From Kaistella gelatinilytica (lineage in GTDB: Bacteria > Bacteroidota > Bacteroidia > Flavobacteriales > Weeksellaceae), in contig NZ_JADPVI010000001.1 in the NCBI RefSeq assembly GCF_015679325.1, positions 1,364,001 through 1,428,000 of the forward strand: a stretch of 64,000 bases of DNA. The letters run 5' to 3'. The notes under the pieces were generated by a model. That model worked only from the letters and a program-made list of their open reading frames with translations, was not told the DNA's origin and searched no databases. The number at the start of each line of letters is the position of its first letter. Positions within the stretch are counted from its first letter, which is position 1. Both the position numbers and the translations under genes were made by a program. Positions 40,772-50,016 of the stretch are shown here, piece after piece.

Positions 40772-43325
40772 GTTCGCGAACTGTCCCTACGGATTTGCGA
40801 TACATGAAATATATTCCACCCAAACTCAATAATAAAAACAAGGCGAAACAAATCATCGAAATTAATTTTCCTCTTGCGATCACATCTGGTGCGAAAATCA
40901 TTTTTATGGTATGATTTCCGGCCGGAACATGAACTGCTCTCAACAAATAATCAGCTTTGATGTACGGAACTTCTTTTTCATCGACGAACATTTTCCAGCC
41001 TTTTGGATAATAAATTTCGGACAAAACTGCCAGTTGTGGTGTTTTCGATTGCGTCTTAAATTCGAGTTCGTTTGGTTGGTATTTGGTTAAATTCAAAAAT
41101 GCAGTTGAATCTGCGGCGATCTGTTTTCCGTCGAAATACTTCTTATCATCTTTGGAAATGATGGCGATTTTTTTCGTGTCAACTTCCCCTATCTGTTTAA
41201 TTTCTTCATTCGGAGAATTCACGAATTTAATATCGGAAACAAACCAGGCATTTCCGTTCGATTGTGGATTTGTAACAGCTTCGGGTTTTTCTTCATCACC
41301 AAAGATCATGTATTTCGCGTTGAGCATATTTAAAATCCTCGGCACTTTTACAGAATCGATTCTTCCAAAATATTCATTAATGATATCATCGTAGCGACGA
41401 AGTTTTACCGCGTGATAACCGCCAATAGAAGATTTATAATAAGAAGTATTGGTTTCACTAAATGTTCCTAAAACCTGATTGTAAATTCGGTAATGCGTTT
41501 TATCTTTTTCGGCAATAGTTTCTAATGTTTTATTGATATTGGCATTGGCAAGAAGTGACTGCAAATTTTTATTATCGCCTACTTTCTGCATGAGTAATTC
41601 CGAATTTTCGGTTTGAAAAGGATTTTCAGTAAAAGTCTTATCAATGAAATTATCATTGTTCAAATATCTCTTATTAACACTCCATAAGTCAAATAAACTT
41701 ACCAAACCAATAACGATGATCACTACATTCTGACTTATTTTTTTCTTTAAACTCAAGAATAATAGAACAGCTGCAACGGCGACATAAACAATTGCTTTGA
41801 TCGCATCAATTCTGAACATTTTAAATCTTTCATCCACCAAAAAATCCAAAAGATAAGGCGGAAGATAAGTTTTCTCGGTGTCCGTATGAAAACCTAAAAT
41901 CGATTTTCCGAAGATGATCAACAAAAAAGTAATGCCTAAAACAGCTACACTTACATAAGTTAAGATCTTCTTTTTGTAATCTTCTGTCAAAATATTTTCC
42001 GTCGAAGTTTCGGTTTCTTCATTTGAATTAAAGAAACGATAAAGACCAAGAATTGCGATCAAAGGGAATAATAATTCGACCACGACCAGAATTGAACTTG
42101 GCGCCCGAAATTTATTATAGAAAGGAACAAAATCAATAAAGAAATCTGAAAGAACCATAAAATTACTTCCCCACGCTAAAAATACGGTAAGGATCGAAGC
42201 TCCTAAAATCCAGTATCTGTATTTTTTCCAGCCAAAGAAAAATCCTAAGATCGCTAGGAAACAAACGATTGCTCCTTGATAAGCCGGACCAGAAGTTCCG
42301 GGTTGTTCGCCCCAATAAGTTGGACTTTGAAACGCTTTCCTGATATTATTAACTTCATCTTGCGAACGGGCGTTGTTTTGAACCAAGTCACTCACCTTTT
42401 CCATTATCTTTTCGGAACCTTCCTCATTGCTCGAACCGCCCATTAATCTAGGGATAAACAGGTTTAATGTTTCCATTTTACCGTAACTCCACATTAACAT
42501 GCTTTCTTTGTCCATCCCCGATTTTTCGGAGGAATGCGTGTCGTTGTCCAAAATTTGTTTCCCACGAACGGTTTCTGTGATGTATTCAGAATTCGCCATG
42601 ATTCTTTGGGAATTCATACCCACTCCAAGCAAAAATGCAACGGCTAAAATCGCGGTAGAAATTCCAAAATGTTTCCAGTCTGTTTTACCCTGAAATGCCC
42701 GGATCAATTCGGAAAGGAATAAAAATCCGAGTGCGATAAATAAATAATAGGTCATTTGCGGGTGATTAGCCGCGATCTGCAATCCCATAAAAAATGCGGT
42801 GACAATAAAGCCGACCACATATTTTTTACGAATATAAACCAAAAGAATTCCGGCTAAAAGTGGTGCAAAATAAGCAACAGTCTGAATTTTACCATTATGT
42901 CCCGCAGCTAAAGCTATATAAAAATAAGTAGAAAGCCCGAAAAAAGTGGCGCCTAAAAGTGCGTATTTCCAGTTTCTGACCACGACCATTCCGAGGAGGA
43001 AAAATCCCGCAAAAAGCAGAAAAATGTAATTGGCAGGTTTAGGCAAAAAATTCAGAAGCTCATCTGCTTTCTTAATGATATCACCTTTGAACTGCGCTCC
43101 CATTTGATAAGTCGGCATTCCGCCAAACATAGAATCGCTCCAATATGTTTCTTCCCCATTTTGAGCTCTGTAATCCAACAATTCTTTTGCGCCGCCTTTG
43201 TATTGTACAATGTCGTGCTGAAAAAGTTGTTTTCCCGTGAGAACAGGATTGGCATAAACCAAAGCCAGGATCACGAAAGCCACGATGCTTCCAATGATGA
43301 AAATGAGTTTTTTATTTTTCGACAT
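40758..43325 (-). CDS. YfhO family membrane protein
   Basis: An 855-residue polytopic protein with about a dozen helices, an extracytoplasmic segment after helix 1 (FQHDIVQYKGGAKELLDYR, SDSMFGGMPTYQMGAQF) and a large C-terminal soluble region ending with a helix (MICFALFLLLSLGGIYFMY). These features mark the YfhO family, linked in Gram-positive bacteria to glycosylation of cell-surface polymers through lipid-linked sugars. The DNA encoding the last nine or so residues is part of a palindromic repeat, so the C-terminus has been altered by it. The glycosyltransferase lies downstream on the same strand, possibly a pathway partner. Confidence 0.88.
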   Translation of the reverse strand: MSKNKKLIFIIGSIVAFVILALVYANPVLTGKQLFQHDIVQYKGGAKELLDYRAQNGEETYWSDSMFGGMPTYQMGAQFKGDIIKKADELLNFLPKPANYIFLLFAGFFLLGMVVVRNWKYALLGATFFGLSTYFYIALAAGHNGKIQTVAYFAPLLAGILLVYIRKKYVVGFIVTAFFMGLQIAANHPQMTYYLFIALGFLFLSELIRAFQGKTDWKHFGISTAILAVAFLLGVGMNSQRIMANSEYITETVRGKQILDNDTHSSEKSGMDKESMLMWSYGKMETLNLFIPRLMGGSSNEEGSEKIMEKVSDLVQNNARSQDEVNNIRKAFQSPTYWGEQPGTSGPAYQGAIVCFLAILGFFFGWKKYRYWILGASILTVFLAWGSNFMVLSDFFIDFVPFYNKFRAPSSILVVVELLFPLIAILGLYRFFNSNEETETSTENILTEDYKKKILTYVSVAVLGITFLLIIFGKSILGFHTDTEKTYLPPYLLDFLVDERFKMFRIDAIKAIVYVAVAAVLLFLSLKKKISQNVVIIVIGLVSLFDLWSVNKRYLNNDNFIDKTFTENPFQTENSELLMQKVGDNKNLQSLLANANINKTLETIAEKDKTHYRIYNQVLGTFSETNTSYYKSSIGGYHAVKLRRYDDIINEYFGRIDSVKVPRILNMLNAKYMIFGDEEKPEAVTNPQSNGNAWFVSDIKFVNSPNEEIKQIGEVDTKKIAIISKDDKKYFDGKQIAADSTAFLNLTKYQPNELEFKTQSKTPQLAVLSEIYYPKGWKMFVDEKEVPYIKADYLLRAVHVPAGNHTIKMIFAPDVIARGKLISMICFALFLLLSLGGIYFMYRKSVGTVRELSEN
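40767..40786. repeat. 20-bp perfect palindrome (GGACAGTTCGCGAACTGTCC)
   Basis: Perfect inverted repeat inside the 3' end of the YfhO-family gene, followed by CTACGG. It looks like a REP-type element inserted at the gene end. Confidence 0.8.
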
Positions 43326-43343
43326 ATTAAATTTTCAGTCTAT

Positions 43344-43382
43344 AAAAAACCTTTCGAATCTTAAAAATTCGAAAGGTCTTGA
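43344..43382 (-). terminator. Terminator of the DUF4834-like gene
   Basis: Arms ACCTTTCGAAT and ATTCGAAAGGT, followed on the minus strand by a T run. It lies between the DUF4834-like and YfhO-family genes, so these are likely separate transcripts. Confidence 0.85.
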
Positions 43383-43607
43383 TTATTTTTTTGTTTCGTT
43401 GTTCTCTTTAATTTCTTCGTAATCTACCGTTTCTGCATCCCAGTTGATCCTTGAGTCTAAATTCTTCTTCGATTGATCACCACTTGATTTCTGTGGATTG
43501 TCCGGCTTCGGAAACTTATAAAAGGAGGCAAAAAACATCCGCTTTAAAATATTCCAAAGAAAAAATATAATGATGGTTGCTATTATTAATTCAAAAATAA
43601 ATTTCAT
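43383..43607 (-). CDS. DUF4834-like small membrane protein
   Basis: A 74-residue protein with one N-terminal helix (FIFELIIATIIIFFLWNIL) and a polar tail ending in INWDAETVDYEEIKE, the conserved motif by which I recognise the DUF4834 family of Bacteroidota. Function unknown. It lies between the YfhO-family gene and a DUF6263-like lipoprotein gene, all on the minus strand. Confidence 0.78.
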   Translation of the reverse strand: MKFIFELIIATIIIFFLWNILKRMFFASFYKFPKPDNPQKSSGDQSKKNLDSRINWDAETVDYEEIKENNETKK

Positions 43608-43674
43608 AAAGTTGAAAATTAGTTACAAACAGAAAGTTCTCCAAGATTACTCACTGTTCATCATCCATTACTGA

Positions 43675-44730
43675 TTATTTAGCGGGATTTACAATGACCG
43701 TTGAATTAGAAACGCTTTTCATCGTTTGTGTTTGTTTCCCATCAGAAAGTGTTTCTGATTGCGAAGTTTTCACCGCGATATTTTGATTCTTCACCCAGCC
43801 GGTTTTTTGATCAAGGGCGATCGTACCGTTTTGCGTTAATTCAGAACTCATGCTTCTTGTAACTCCTTCCTGAGTTTTTTTGTCAGATTTGCGCGGGATT
43901 CCACCGGAAACTCCAATATTCACTACTCCGTTATCAACACTTTTTATCGTATAATTTGTTGACAGTTTAATTTTGCCATCTGGAGTTGCGTTTTCAGTCT
44001 GCGTCCATTTTTCCCCAATTTTCGCTCCTTTCGCAGGAATTAAATTTAAATTTTTGGTGAACTGGTCTTTTAAAACTTTTTCATTGAAGCTTCCTTTGAA
44101 ACTTTTTAGAAAATTCTCTTTTTGTTTCGCATCTTTAATTACACTTCCAACGGAACTTGCAACTTTCGTATATACAGGCTCAAAACCAGTAATTGAAATT
44201 ACTTTTCCAGTTTCAGTCATTTTCATATTAAGCTTATTTCCGACCAAACCTTTGTTCACTTTCCACATCATTTTCAGCTGATCTTCTTTGGGTTCTGCCA
44301 ATTTCGTATCAACAACGATCGACTTTCCGTTGGCATTTTGAGAATTTTTTTTGCCTAACAGATCGATGGTAATGTCATAAATTCCCTTATCGAAATTATT
44401 GACGGTGAAGGTCATTTCATCAGTCGTTTCACTGGTTCCACTTTGAGTTTTTCCATCAGGAGCGGTCATTGTTTGTACATCTTTCTGAAAAGTCGTCAAA
44501 GGATAGGTTTTTCCCTTTTCGAGTTTAAAGGTTTGTTTATAAACACCCGATGAATCTTTGATCGCCATTGTTTCAGCGGGCTGTTCAACGATTTTTGTGG
44601 AATCAACCACCGGAACTTCAACCGAAACAGTTTTGCCCGTTGTTGGATCTACTTTGGTGACGGTTTTCGTTTCTTTTTTACAAGAAATCAGAGCTATAGA
44701 AAGAAGCGCAATTGCAGTGAATTTTTTCAT
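43675..44730 (-). CDS. DUF6263-like lipoprotein
   Basis: A 351-residue lipoprotein with lipobox SIALISC (Cys17) and a polar linker to about residue 65. The remainder is two similar beta-rich lobes: YPLTTFQKDVQTM and MKMTETGKVISITGFEP, then LNLIPAKGAKIGEKWTQTEN, typical of a family I recognise as DUF6263. Lys/Thr/Ser-rich composition fits a periplasmic or surface lipoprotein. Function unknown. Confidence 0.75.
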   Translation of the reverse strand: MKKFTAIALLSIALISCKKETKTVTKVDPTTGKTVSVEVPVVDSTKIVEQPAETMAIKDSSGVYKQTFKLEKGKTYPLTTFQKDVQTMTAPDGKTQSGTSETTDEMTFTVNNFDKGIYDITIDLLGKKNSQNANGKSIVVDTKLAEPKEDQLKMMWKVNKGLVGNKLNMKMTETGKVISITGFEPVYTKVASSVGSVIKDAKQKENFLKSFKGSFNEKVLKDQFTKNLNLIPAKGAKIGEKWTQTENATPDGKIKLSTNYTIKSVDNGVVNIGVSGGIPRKSDKKTQEGVTRSMSSELTQNGTIALDQKTGWVKNQNIAVKTSQSETLSDGKQTQTMKSVSNSTVIVNPAK

Positions 44731-44958
44731 TAAATAATTTTTCTTTTTTGAATTTTTGTTCTTTATAAATTCCTTTATTTTTGGGAATGATCGACAAATT
44801 TAAGGTAATTATTTCTGTTGGTTTCAAACATTATAATTATTTTAACAGTCTTTAAAAAAATAGAAAGTTAGACTCACCCTTTTTTACATTCTCAGATATA
44901 ATTGATTTGTAACAAACTATTCATTAATGTTACGAATTAGAAAGATAAATTCACCGCC

Positions 44959-45606
44959 ATGAAAGAAAATAAAAAAATAATACTGGGAATTATTTTAGTT
45001 CTTCTTATTGTAGCAGTATCGCCACTGATTACGGAAATCTTCGAAAAGCAGCTATCTTTTACGCAAGTTTTAATACTTTCCCGGCTTTGGCAATGGACCG
45101 GATTATTACTTTTATTCTTTTATTGCAGAAAGATATTGAAGGAAAAAATCATCATCTGGAAATCTGAACAACAAGGGATTTTATTCTATCTTCTTTCTGT
45201 TATTGCAATTCTGGCCACATTATTTGGAATGATGGTTTTGATACATCTACTTCATTTACCAAAAGAAAACAGCCCAAAACTTTTACAGATGTTGAATGCT
45301 GTAAAAAATAATATCCCGCTGATTTTTTTAATCACTTTAACAGCAGGAGTTGTGGAAGAACTTTTTTTTCGTGCATTTTTGCAAACCAGAATTACAACTC
45401 TCACCAAAAGCAAACTATTAGGAATTTTTATAAGCACACTCATTTTTGCCCTCGCTCATTACGCGTACGGAACCTGGATCAATATGATCGGTCCTTTTGT
45501 AATCGGTTTGGTATTTGCAGTTTACTATTCGAAATACAGAAATATTGGTGTTTTGATCTTCATACACTTCATCTGGGATTTCTACGCGCTTTACACAGCC
45601 GCATAA
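44959..45606 (+). CDS. CPBP family intramembrane metalloprotease
   Basis: Six-to-seven-helix membrane protein of 215 residues. The Abi/CPBP motifs are all present: VVEELFFRAFLQ (EExxxR, near residue 131), ALAHYAYG (FxxxH-type, His near 166) and FIHFIWDF (HxxxN/D, near 206). Members cleave membrane substrates like Rce1 or act in self-immunity; no bacteriocin gene is nearby. Single gene, followed 43 nt later by an oligopeptidase. Confidence 0.88.
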   Translation: MKENKKIILGIILVLLIVAVSPLITEIFEKQLSFTQVLILSRLWQWTGLLLLFFYCRKILKEKIIIWKSEQQGILFYLLSVIAILATLFGMMVLIHLLHLPKENSPKLLQMLNAVKNNIPLIFLITLTAGVVEELFFRAFLQTRITTLTKSKLLGIFISTLIFALAHYAYGTWINMIGPFVIGLVFAVYYSKYRNIGVLIFIHFIWDFYALYTAA

Positions 45607-45624
45607 ACATCAATCAAAATTCCT

Positions 45625-45632
45625 TAAATTTG
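45625..45632 (+). promoter_or_regulatory. -7 box (TAAATTTG) upstream of the M3 oligopeptidase gene
   Basis: Exact TAnnTTTG match 17 nt before the ATG at 45650, implying a leader of about a dozen nt and transcription separate from the CPBP gene. Confidence 0.5.
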
Positions 45633-45649
45633 TCTCTTTAAAAAAATAT

Positions 45650-47662
45650 ATGAATCCACTCTTAAATACCTTCGATACCCAATATAATTCTGCACCGTTT
45701 ACCGAAATCAAAGAAGAACATTTTCTTCCTGCTTTTCAGGAATTAGTTAAAACTTCCGAAAAAGAAATCAATGAAATTGTTGAGAATAAAGAGGAACCCA
45801 CTTTTGAAAACGTGATCGAAGCTTTGGCTTTTTCCGGTGAACAGTTAGAAGTTGTTTCCAGTATATTTTTCAATTTGAATTCTGCAGAAACTAATGATGA
45901 AATTCAAAAAATTGCGCAGGAAGTTTCTCCAATTCTAACGGAATATTCAGCCAGAATTTCTCAAAATGAAAAGCTTTTTGATAAAATCAATAAAGTTTAC
46001 ACCGAAAAGGAAAAATACAATCTCAGCGAAGAACAGCAAATGCTTTTGACAGAAACTTATAAAGGTTTTGTAAGAAGCGGCGCTCTTTTAAATGAAACTG
46101 AAAAAGAAAAATTCAAAAACATAAGCATTGAATTGTCTAAAAAATCGCTTCAGTTTGGACAAAATGTTTTGGCAGAAACCAATAATTATTTCAAACACGT
46201 TACCGACGAAAAAGATTTAAAAGGAATTCCAGCACCAATTTTAGAACAATATCGCGAAGAAGCAAAAGAAAGAAATCTGGAAGGATTTGTGGTGACTTTG
46301 CAATACCCAAGTTTTTTGCCTTTGATGACTTACGCAGAAAACCGGGAACTTCGGAAAGAACTGGCTTTGGCAAACGGAAAAAAATCTTTCAATAATAATG
46401 AATTCGACAATCAGAATTTGATCAAAGAAATCATTCAGCTGAAACAGGAAAAAGCCCAACTTCTCGGCTACAAAACGTACGCAGATTATGTTTTGGAAGA
46501 AAGAATGGCAAAAGAACCCGGAAAAGTAAAAACTTTTCTGAATGAACTTTTAGAAAAAGCAAAACCTTACGCTGAAAATGAGATCGAAGAATTAAAAAAT
46601 CTCGCAAAAACCGACGGAATCGAAGAAATGGAAAGTTACGATCACACTTTCTACGCAGAAAAATTGCGTAAACAAAAATTCGACATTGATGATGAAGAGC
46701 TGAAACCTTATTTCCAACTGGAGAAAGTTCAGGCCGCTGTTTTTGGTTTGGCTAAAACGCTGTTTGGTTTAGATTTTAAAGAAACAAATGACATTCAAAA
46801 ATACAACGAAGAAGTAAAAACCTACGAAATTTTTGAAAACGGCGAATTCAAAGCACTTCTTTATGCCGATTATTTCCCAAGAAAAGGAAAAAGAGCCGGA
46901 GCCTGGATGACTAGTTTTAAAAATCAGTATCAAAAAAATGGCGAAAATCACCGTCCACATATTTCGGTAGTTTGTAATTTTTCTAAACCAAGTTCAGATA
47001 CGCCAAGTTTATTAACGTTCCAGGAAGTTACGACGCTTTTCCATGAATTTGGTCACGCTTTGCACGGCGTCTTGGCAAATACTACTTATCCAAATCTTTC
47101 GGGAACTTCTGTGAAATGGGATTTCGTGGAACTTCCGTCGCAGTTTTTAGAAAATTATTGTTACGAACCGGAGTTTCTGAAAACATTCGCAAAACACTAT
47201 GAAACTGGAGAAATTTTACCTTTAGAAAAAATTCAAAAAATTTCAGATTCCAAGAATTTTATGGAAGGTTATCAGACGATGCGACAAATTGGTTTCGGAC
47301 TTTTAGACATCGCTTATCACACCGATTCAGATAAAGTTGGCGACGTAAAAACCTTTGAAGTTGAAGAAACAAAAGCCACAAATCTTTATCCAAGCAATCC
47401 TGAAACGATAATGAGTACGAGTTTCTCTCACATTTTTCAAGGAGGTTATTCGGCTGGATATTATTCCTACAAATGGGCGGAAGTTTTGGATGCAGATGCT
47501 TTTCAATATTTCAAAGAAAACGGAATTTTCAATCCGGAAATCGCGGCGAAATACAAAATATTACTTTCTTCTGGCGGAACAAAAGATGCGATGGAACTGT
47601 ACAAAAATTTTAGAGGAAGCGAACCGAAAGTTGAGAGTTTATTGAAAAGAGCTTTCGGATAA
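45650..47662 (+). CDS. M3 family metallopeptidase (oligopeptidase A / Dcp-like)
   Basis: Cytoplasmic zinc oligopeptidase, 670 residues, no signal peptide. The N-terminus NPLLNTFDTQYNSAPFTEI is typical of the Dcp/PrlC group, and the active site FHEFGHALHGVL (HEFGH about 465-469) is intact, followed by WDFVELPSQFLENYCYE supplying the third zinc ligand and GGYSAGYYSYKWAEVLDADAF in pieces near the C-terminus. It degrades short peptides. Single gene. Confidence 0.95.
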   Translation: MNPLLNTFDTQYNSAPFTEIKEEHFLPAFQELVKTSEKEINEIVENKEEPTFENVIEALAFSGEQLEVVSSIFFNLNSAETNDEIQKIAQEVSPILTEYSARISQNEKLFDKINKVYTEKEKYNLSEEQQMLLTETYKGFVRSGALLNETEKEKFKNISIELSKKSLQFGQNVLAETNNYFKHVTDEKDLKGIPAPILEQYREEAKERNLEGFVVTLQYPSFLPLMTYAENRELRKELALANGKKSFNNNEFDNQNLIKEIIQLKQEKAQLLGYKTYADYVLEERMAKEPGKVKTFLNELLEKAKPYAENEIEELKNLAKTDGIEEMESYDHTFYAEKLRKQKFDIDDEELKPYFQLEKVQAAVFGLAKTLFGLDFKETNDIQKYNEEVKTYEIFENGEFKALLYADYFPRKGKRAGAWMTSFKNQYQKNGENHRPHISVVCNFSKPSSDTPSLLTFQEVTTLFHEFGHALHGVLANTTYPNLSGTSVKWDFVELPSQFLENYCYEPEFLKTFAKHYETGEILPLEKIQKISDSKNFMEGYQTMRQIGFGLLDIAYHTDSDKVGDVKTFEVEETKATNLYPSNPETIMSTSFSHIFQGGYSAGYYSYKWAEVLDADAFQYFKENGIFNPEIAAKYKILLSSGGTKDAMELYKNFRGSEPKVESLLKRAFG

Positions 47663-47700
47663 TACCTAGAATCTTATTGAACTAAACAACAAACCAAGCA

Positions 47701-47901
47701 ATGTTATTAGCGATTTTATTACCATTTTTATCCTTTATAGTTCGTGGCAAAATATTGACAGGAATCATCTGTTTCCTCTTACAAATCACGATCCTCGGCT
47801 GGATTCCGGCTGCAATTTGGGCAGCGTTATCTTTGAGCAACGCTAGAGCAGAAAAACGAAACAATAAATTAATTAAAGCGATCCGAGAAAATAGAAATTA
47901 A
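47701..47901 (+). CDS. YqaE/Pmp3 family small membrane protein
   Basis: A 66-residue peptide with two membrane helices: LLAILLPFLSFIVRGK and TGIICFLLQITILGWIPAAIWAAL in two pieces, followed by a basic tail. The LPFLS and GWIPAAIWA motifs mark the Pmp3 (proteolipid membrane potential modulator) family. Role in ion or membrane stress balance is suggested by relatives. Its stop overlaps by 4 nt the 3' end of the convergent gene. Confidence 0.82.
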   Translation: MLLAILLPFLSFIVRGKILTGIICFLLQITILGWIPAAIWAALSLSNARAEKRNNKLIKAIRENRN

Positions 47902-48923
47902 GATTTTCTATTCTTTGCCAAAACAGGAATTGCGATTATTCCGAGTATGATCATGATGACCAACTGCATCGTGTGAGAAATAAAAGCGTAGGAAAGTCCC
48001 ACTTCGCCTCCTTCTTCCGGGTTTTTACCCATTGAAAGAAATAAGGCCATAATTCCGAACTTTAAAGCCAGGTGAAACGCACCAATTCCTCCCGAAGCAG
48101 GAACCATCATTCCCAAAGTTCCGACAACAATGATGAAAAATCCATCTGCAATTGTGAAATTAGAAGTTTCAGGCAGGGCAAAACAAACCAAATACGCCGC
48201 TAAATAATAGCAAATCCAAATGGCTAGTGATAATAGAATGAATTTTCCTTTTTGTTTTAATTTGAAAATTGAGGTTAAGCCGTAAAAAATTCCTTTACCG
48301 AAATTAACTACCTTTTGATAGATAGGAAATTGCTCCATTTTTTTCCTCAGCGCAAAAAATAGTACTAGTAAAACAGCCGCTATTCCTAATAATATAAACC
48401 ATTTAGAATTTGAAGTGCTTTCAGTAGTCTTACTTTTTTCTGCGGTTACGTATTGGTAGAAGGATAAAATTGCTTTGTATTTGAAGATTAAAGTCAAACC
48501 CAGAAATCCTCCCATACAAATCAGATCCACTACTCTTTCGAGAATAATCGTTCCAAAGGATTTTTCCACAGGAACTTTTTCAACACCGAAAAGTGCGGTA
48601 GAACGCGCCAGTTCGCCACTTCTTGGAATAGTAAGATTCATTAAATATCCAAAAGAAATCGTCCAGAAAGCATTAGAATTGGAGATTTTGTAACCCATCG
48701 GTTCGAGTAACAAATTCCAGCGAATGGCACGAAACCAGTAGGCTAAAACACCAAAAACTGCACCCGCAAAAACCCAGAAATAATTCGCTTTCGCAAAATA
48801 GCCTGCAATTTTTTTGAATTCCATTCCTTTTAAAGCCAACCACATAAAAAACATAGCAATTCCTAAAGAAACTGCGATGGTTAATAAAGTTTTAAAAGAA
48901 TTTGGTTTTTTGATTTCTTCCAA
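47898..48923 (-). CDS. Lysylphosphatidylglycerol synthase-like transmembrane protein (flippase domain family)
   Basis: Membrane protein of 341 residues with 8-9 helices. MEFKKIAGYFAKANYFWVF, YWFRAIRWNLLLEPMGY, ISFGYLMNLTIPRSGELAR and VPASGGIGAFHLALKFG match the membrane domain of MprF/AglD-type proteins (UPF0104). No aminoacyl-transfer domain is present, so it may move or modify a lipid. The start is a TTG at 48923, 21 nt after the panD stop, indicating an operon with panD. Confidence 0.85.
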   Translation of the reverse strand: MEEIKKPNSFKTLLTIAVSLGIAMFFMWLALKGMEFKKIAGYFAKANYFWVFAGAVFGVLAYWFRAIRWNLLLEPMGYKISNSNAFWTISFGYLMNLTIPRSGELARSTALFGVEKVPVEKSFGTIILERVVDLICMGGFLGLTLIFKYKAILSFYQYVTAEKSKTTESTSNSKWFILLGIAAVLLVLFFALRKKMEQFPIYQKVVNFGKGIFYGLTSIFKLKQKGKFILLSLAIWICYYLAAYLVCFALPETSNFTIADGFFIIVVGTLGMMVPASGGIGAFHLALKFGIMALFLSMGKNPEEGGEVGLSYAFISHTMQLVIMIILGIIAIPVLAKNRKS

Positions 48924-48944
48924 AATGGAGGGAATTTTCAGAAA

Positions 48945-49295
48945 TTAGGTAAGAAGGTTTGTTTTTTCGTCAGGAAAAATAATTTTAGGCTGAAAAGTTT
49001 TTGCTTCCTCCGGAGTCATTTGCGCGAAGGACATGATGATAATAATATCATTTTTCTGAACTCTTCTCGCAGCAGGACCGTTCAAACAAATTTCACCTGA
49101 TTTTCTTTTCCCTTTGATGGCATAAGTATCGAATCTTTCGCCGTTGTTCACATTTACAATAAAAACTCTTTCGCCCACGATAATACCGGAAGCTTCTAAC
49201 AGCTCTTCGTCGATGGTGATACTTCCTATATAATTAAGATCGGATTCTGTGACCCGAACTCTGTGAATTTTAGATTTAAAAACTTCAATTAGCAT
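48945..49295 (-). CDS. panD: Aspartate 1-decarboxylase
   Basis: Makes beta-alanine for pantothenate and coenzyme A. The self-cleavage site is Gly24-Ser25 in NYIGSITID, generating the pyruvoyl group; Lys9 (KSKIHRVRV) and [16 protein letters not shown] complete the active site, and LNGPAARRV is conserved. Length is 116 aa, normal. It is the first gene before the flippase-like gene. The -7 box ends 6 nt before its ATG. Confidence 0.96.
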   Translation of the reverse strand: MLIEVFKSKIHRVRVTESDLNYIGSITIDEELLEASGIIVGERVFIVNVNNGERFDTYAIKGKRKSGEICLNGPAARRVQKNDIIIIMSFAQMTPEEAKTFQPKIIFPDEKTNLLT

Positions 49296-49301
49296 GGCGC
49301 A

Positions 49302-49309
49302 AATTTAAT
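49302..49309 (-). promoter_or_regulatory. -7 box (TAAATTTG) of panD, next to the start codon
   Basis: Minus-strand TAnnTTTG match 6 nt before the panD ATG. The transcript would begin at or within a few nt of the start codon, as for ruvX. Confidence 0.5.
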
Positions 49310-49506
49310 TATTTTAATCAAAACAAGCGTAAATATTTTTATTGTTGATGCATCATGCTAATAACCACTGCGACAATCATCTGCTGCAATTTTAAGTTTG
49401 ATCTGAAATAAAATCTGTTATCATATAAAAATGAATGCTAAATTAAGTAATTCACAATTTTAAATACAGGAATACAAAATTGATAATTATTCGATTGACA
49501 AAGGGT

Positions 49507-49523
49507 TTGGCATAATTTTAGCA
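49507..49523 (+). promoter_or_regulatory. Possible sigma-54-type promoter (TTGGCATAATTTTAGCA)
   Basis: GG and GC dinucleotides are 12 nt apart, as in the -24/-12 consensus TGGCAC-N5-TTGC, with TTAGC for TTTGC. It lies about 160 nt upstream of the HU gene. A single match in an AT-rich region may be chance. Confidence 0.3.
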
Positions 49524-49617
49524 GTCCACAACGTCGAATATTCGTATGGTCTCCAATTTAGTAGTTTCTGTTAATTTGGAGAAATTTATAGATTTTCTGT
49601 TAAATATTTGGAAAACA

Positions 49618-49648
49618 TTTGCACAATATGAAAAATGTTTTATATTTG
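49618..49648 (+). promoter_or_regulatory. Bacteroidota-type promoter of the HU gene
   Basis: TTTG, exactly 19 nt, then TATATTTG: a full -33/-7 match, ending 36 nt before the ATG. Confidence 0.8.
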
Positions 49649-49684
49649 CTTTGATAATGATACTAACTTAAATAATTAATAATT

Positions 49685-49993
49685 ATGAACAAATCAGAAT
49701 TAATCGACGCTATCGCAAAAGACGCGAGCATTACAAAAGTTGCTGCAAAAGCTGCTTTGGAATCTTTCATTTCTAACGTTACATCTACTTTGAAAGAAAA
49801 AGATGGTAAAGTTTCTTTAGTTGGATTTGGTACTTTCTCTGTAGCTGATAGAGCTGCTAGACAAGGAATCAACCCTGCAACTAAAAAACCAATTCAAATT
49901 GCTGCAAAAAAAGTTGCTAAATTCAAAGCTGGTGCTGATTTATCAGGAGCAGTTATGGAAAGTATGACTGCGACAACAAAAAAGAAGAAATAA
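49685..49993 (+). CDS. HU family DNA-binding protein
   Basis: Histone-like nucleoid protein of 102 residues. MNKSELIDAIAKDASITK and KVSLVGFGTFSVADRAARQGINP (in two pieces) followed by IAAKKVAKFKAGADLSGAV are the HU signature; the usual Arg-Asn-Pro arm tip reads GINPATKKP. It is driven by the best promoter in the window and ends in a strong terminator, fitting an abundant protein. It bends DNA and compacts the chromosome. Confidence 0.95.
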   Translation: MNKSELIDAIAKDASITKVAAKAALESFISNVTSTLKEKDGKVSLVGFGTFSVADRAARQGINPATKKPIQIAAKKVAKFKAGADLSGAVMESMTATTKKKK

Positions 49994-50016
49994 TCTTTAG
50001 ATTATTTTAAAAAAAT

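Larger units (their letters stand above)
49310..49684. other. Intergenic region between panD and the HU gene
   Basis: About 375 nt, very AT-rich, without a convincing gene. Features seen: a sigma-54-like TTGGCA/TAGCA element at 49507-49523, an imperfect inverted repeat TCTCCAA ... TTGGAGA at about 49549-49580, and the HU promoter at 49618-49648. The middle part could encode a small RNA, but nothing in the sequence proves it. Confidence 0.6.

Noticed and set aside
44731..44958. Possible small gene between the DUF6263-like and CPBP genes
   Set aside because: AT-rich spacer between divergent genes with only very short frames; likely holds promoters, but no clear -33/-7 pair was seen.
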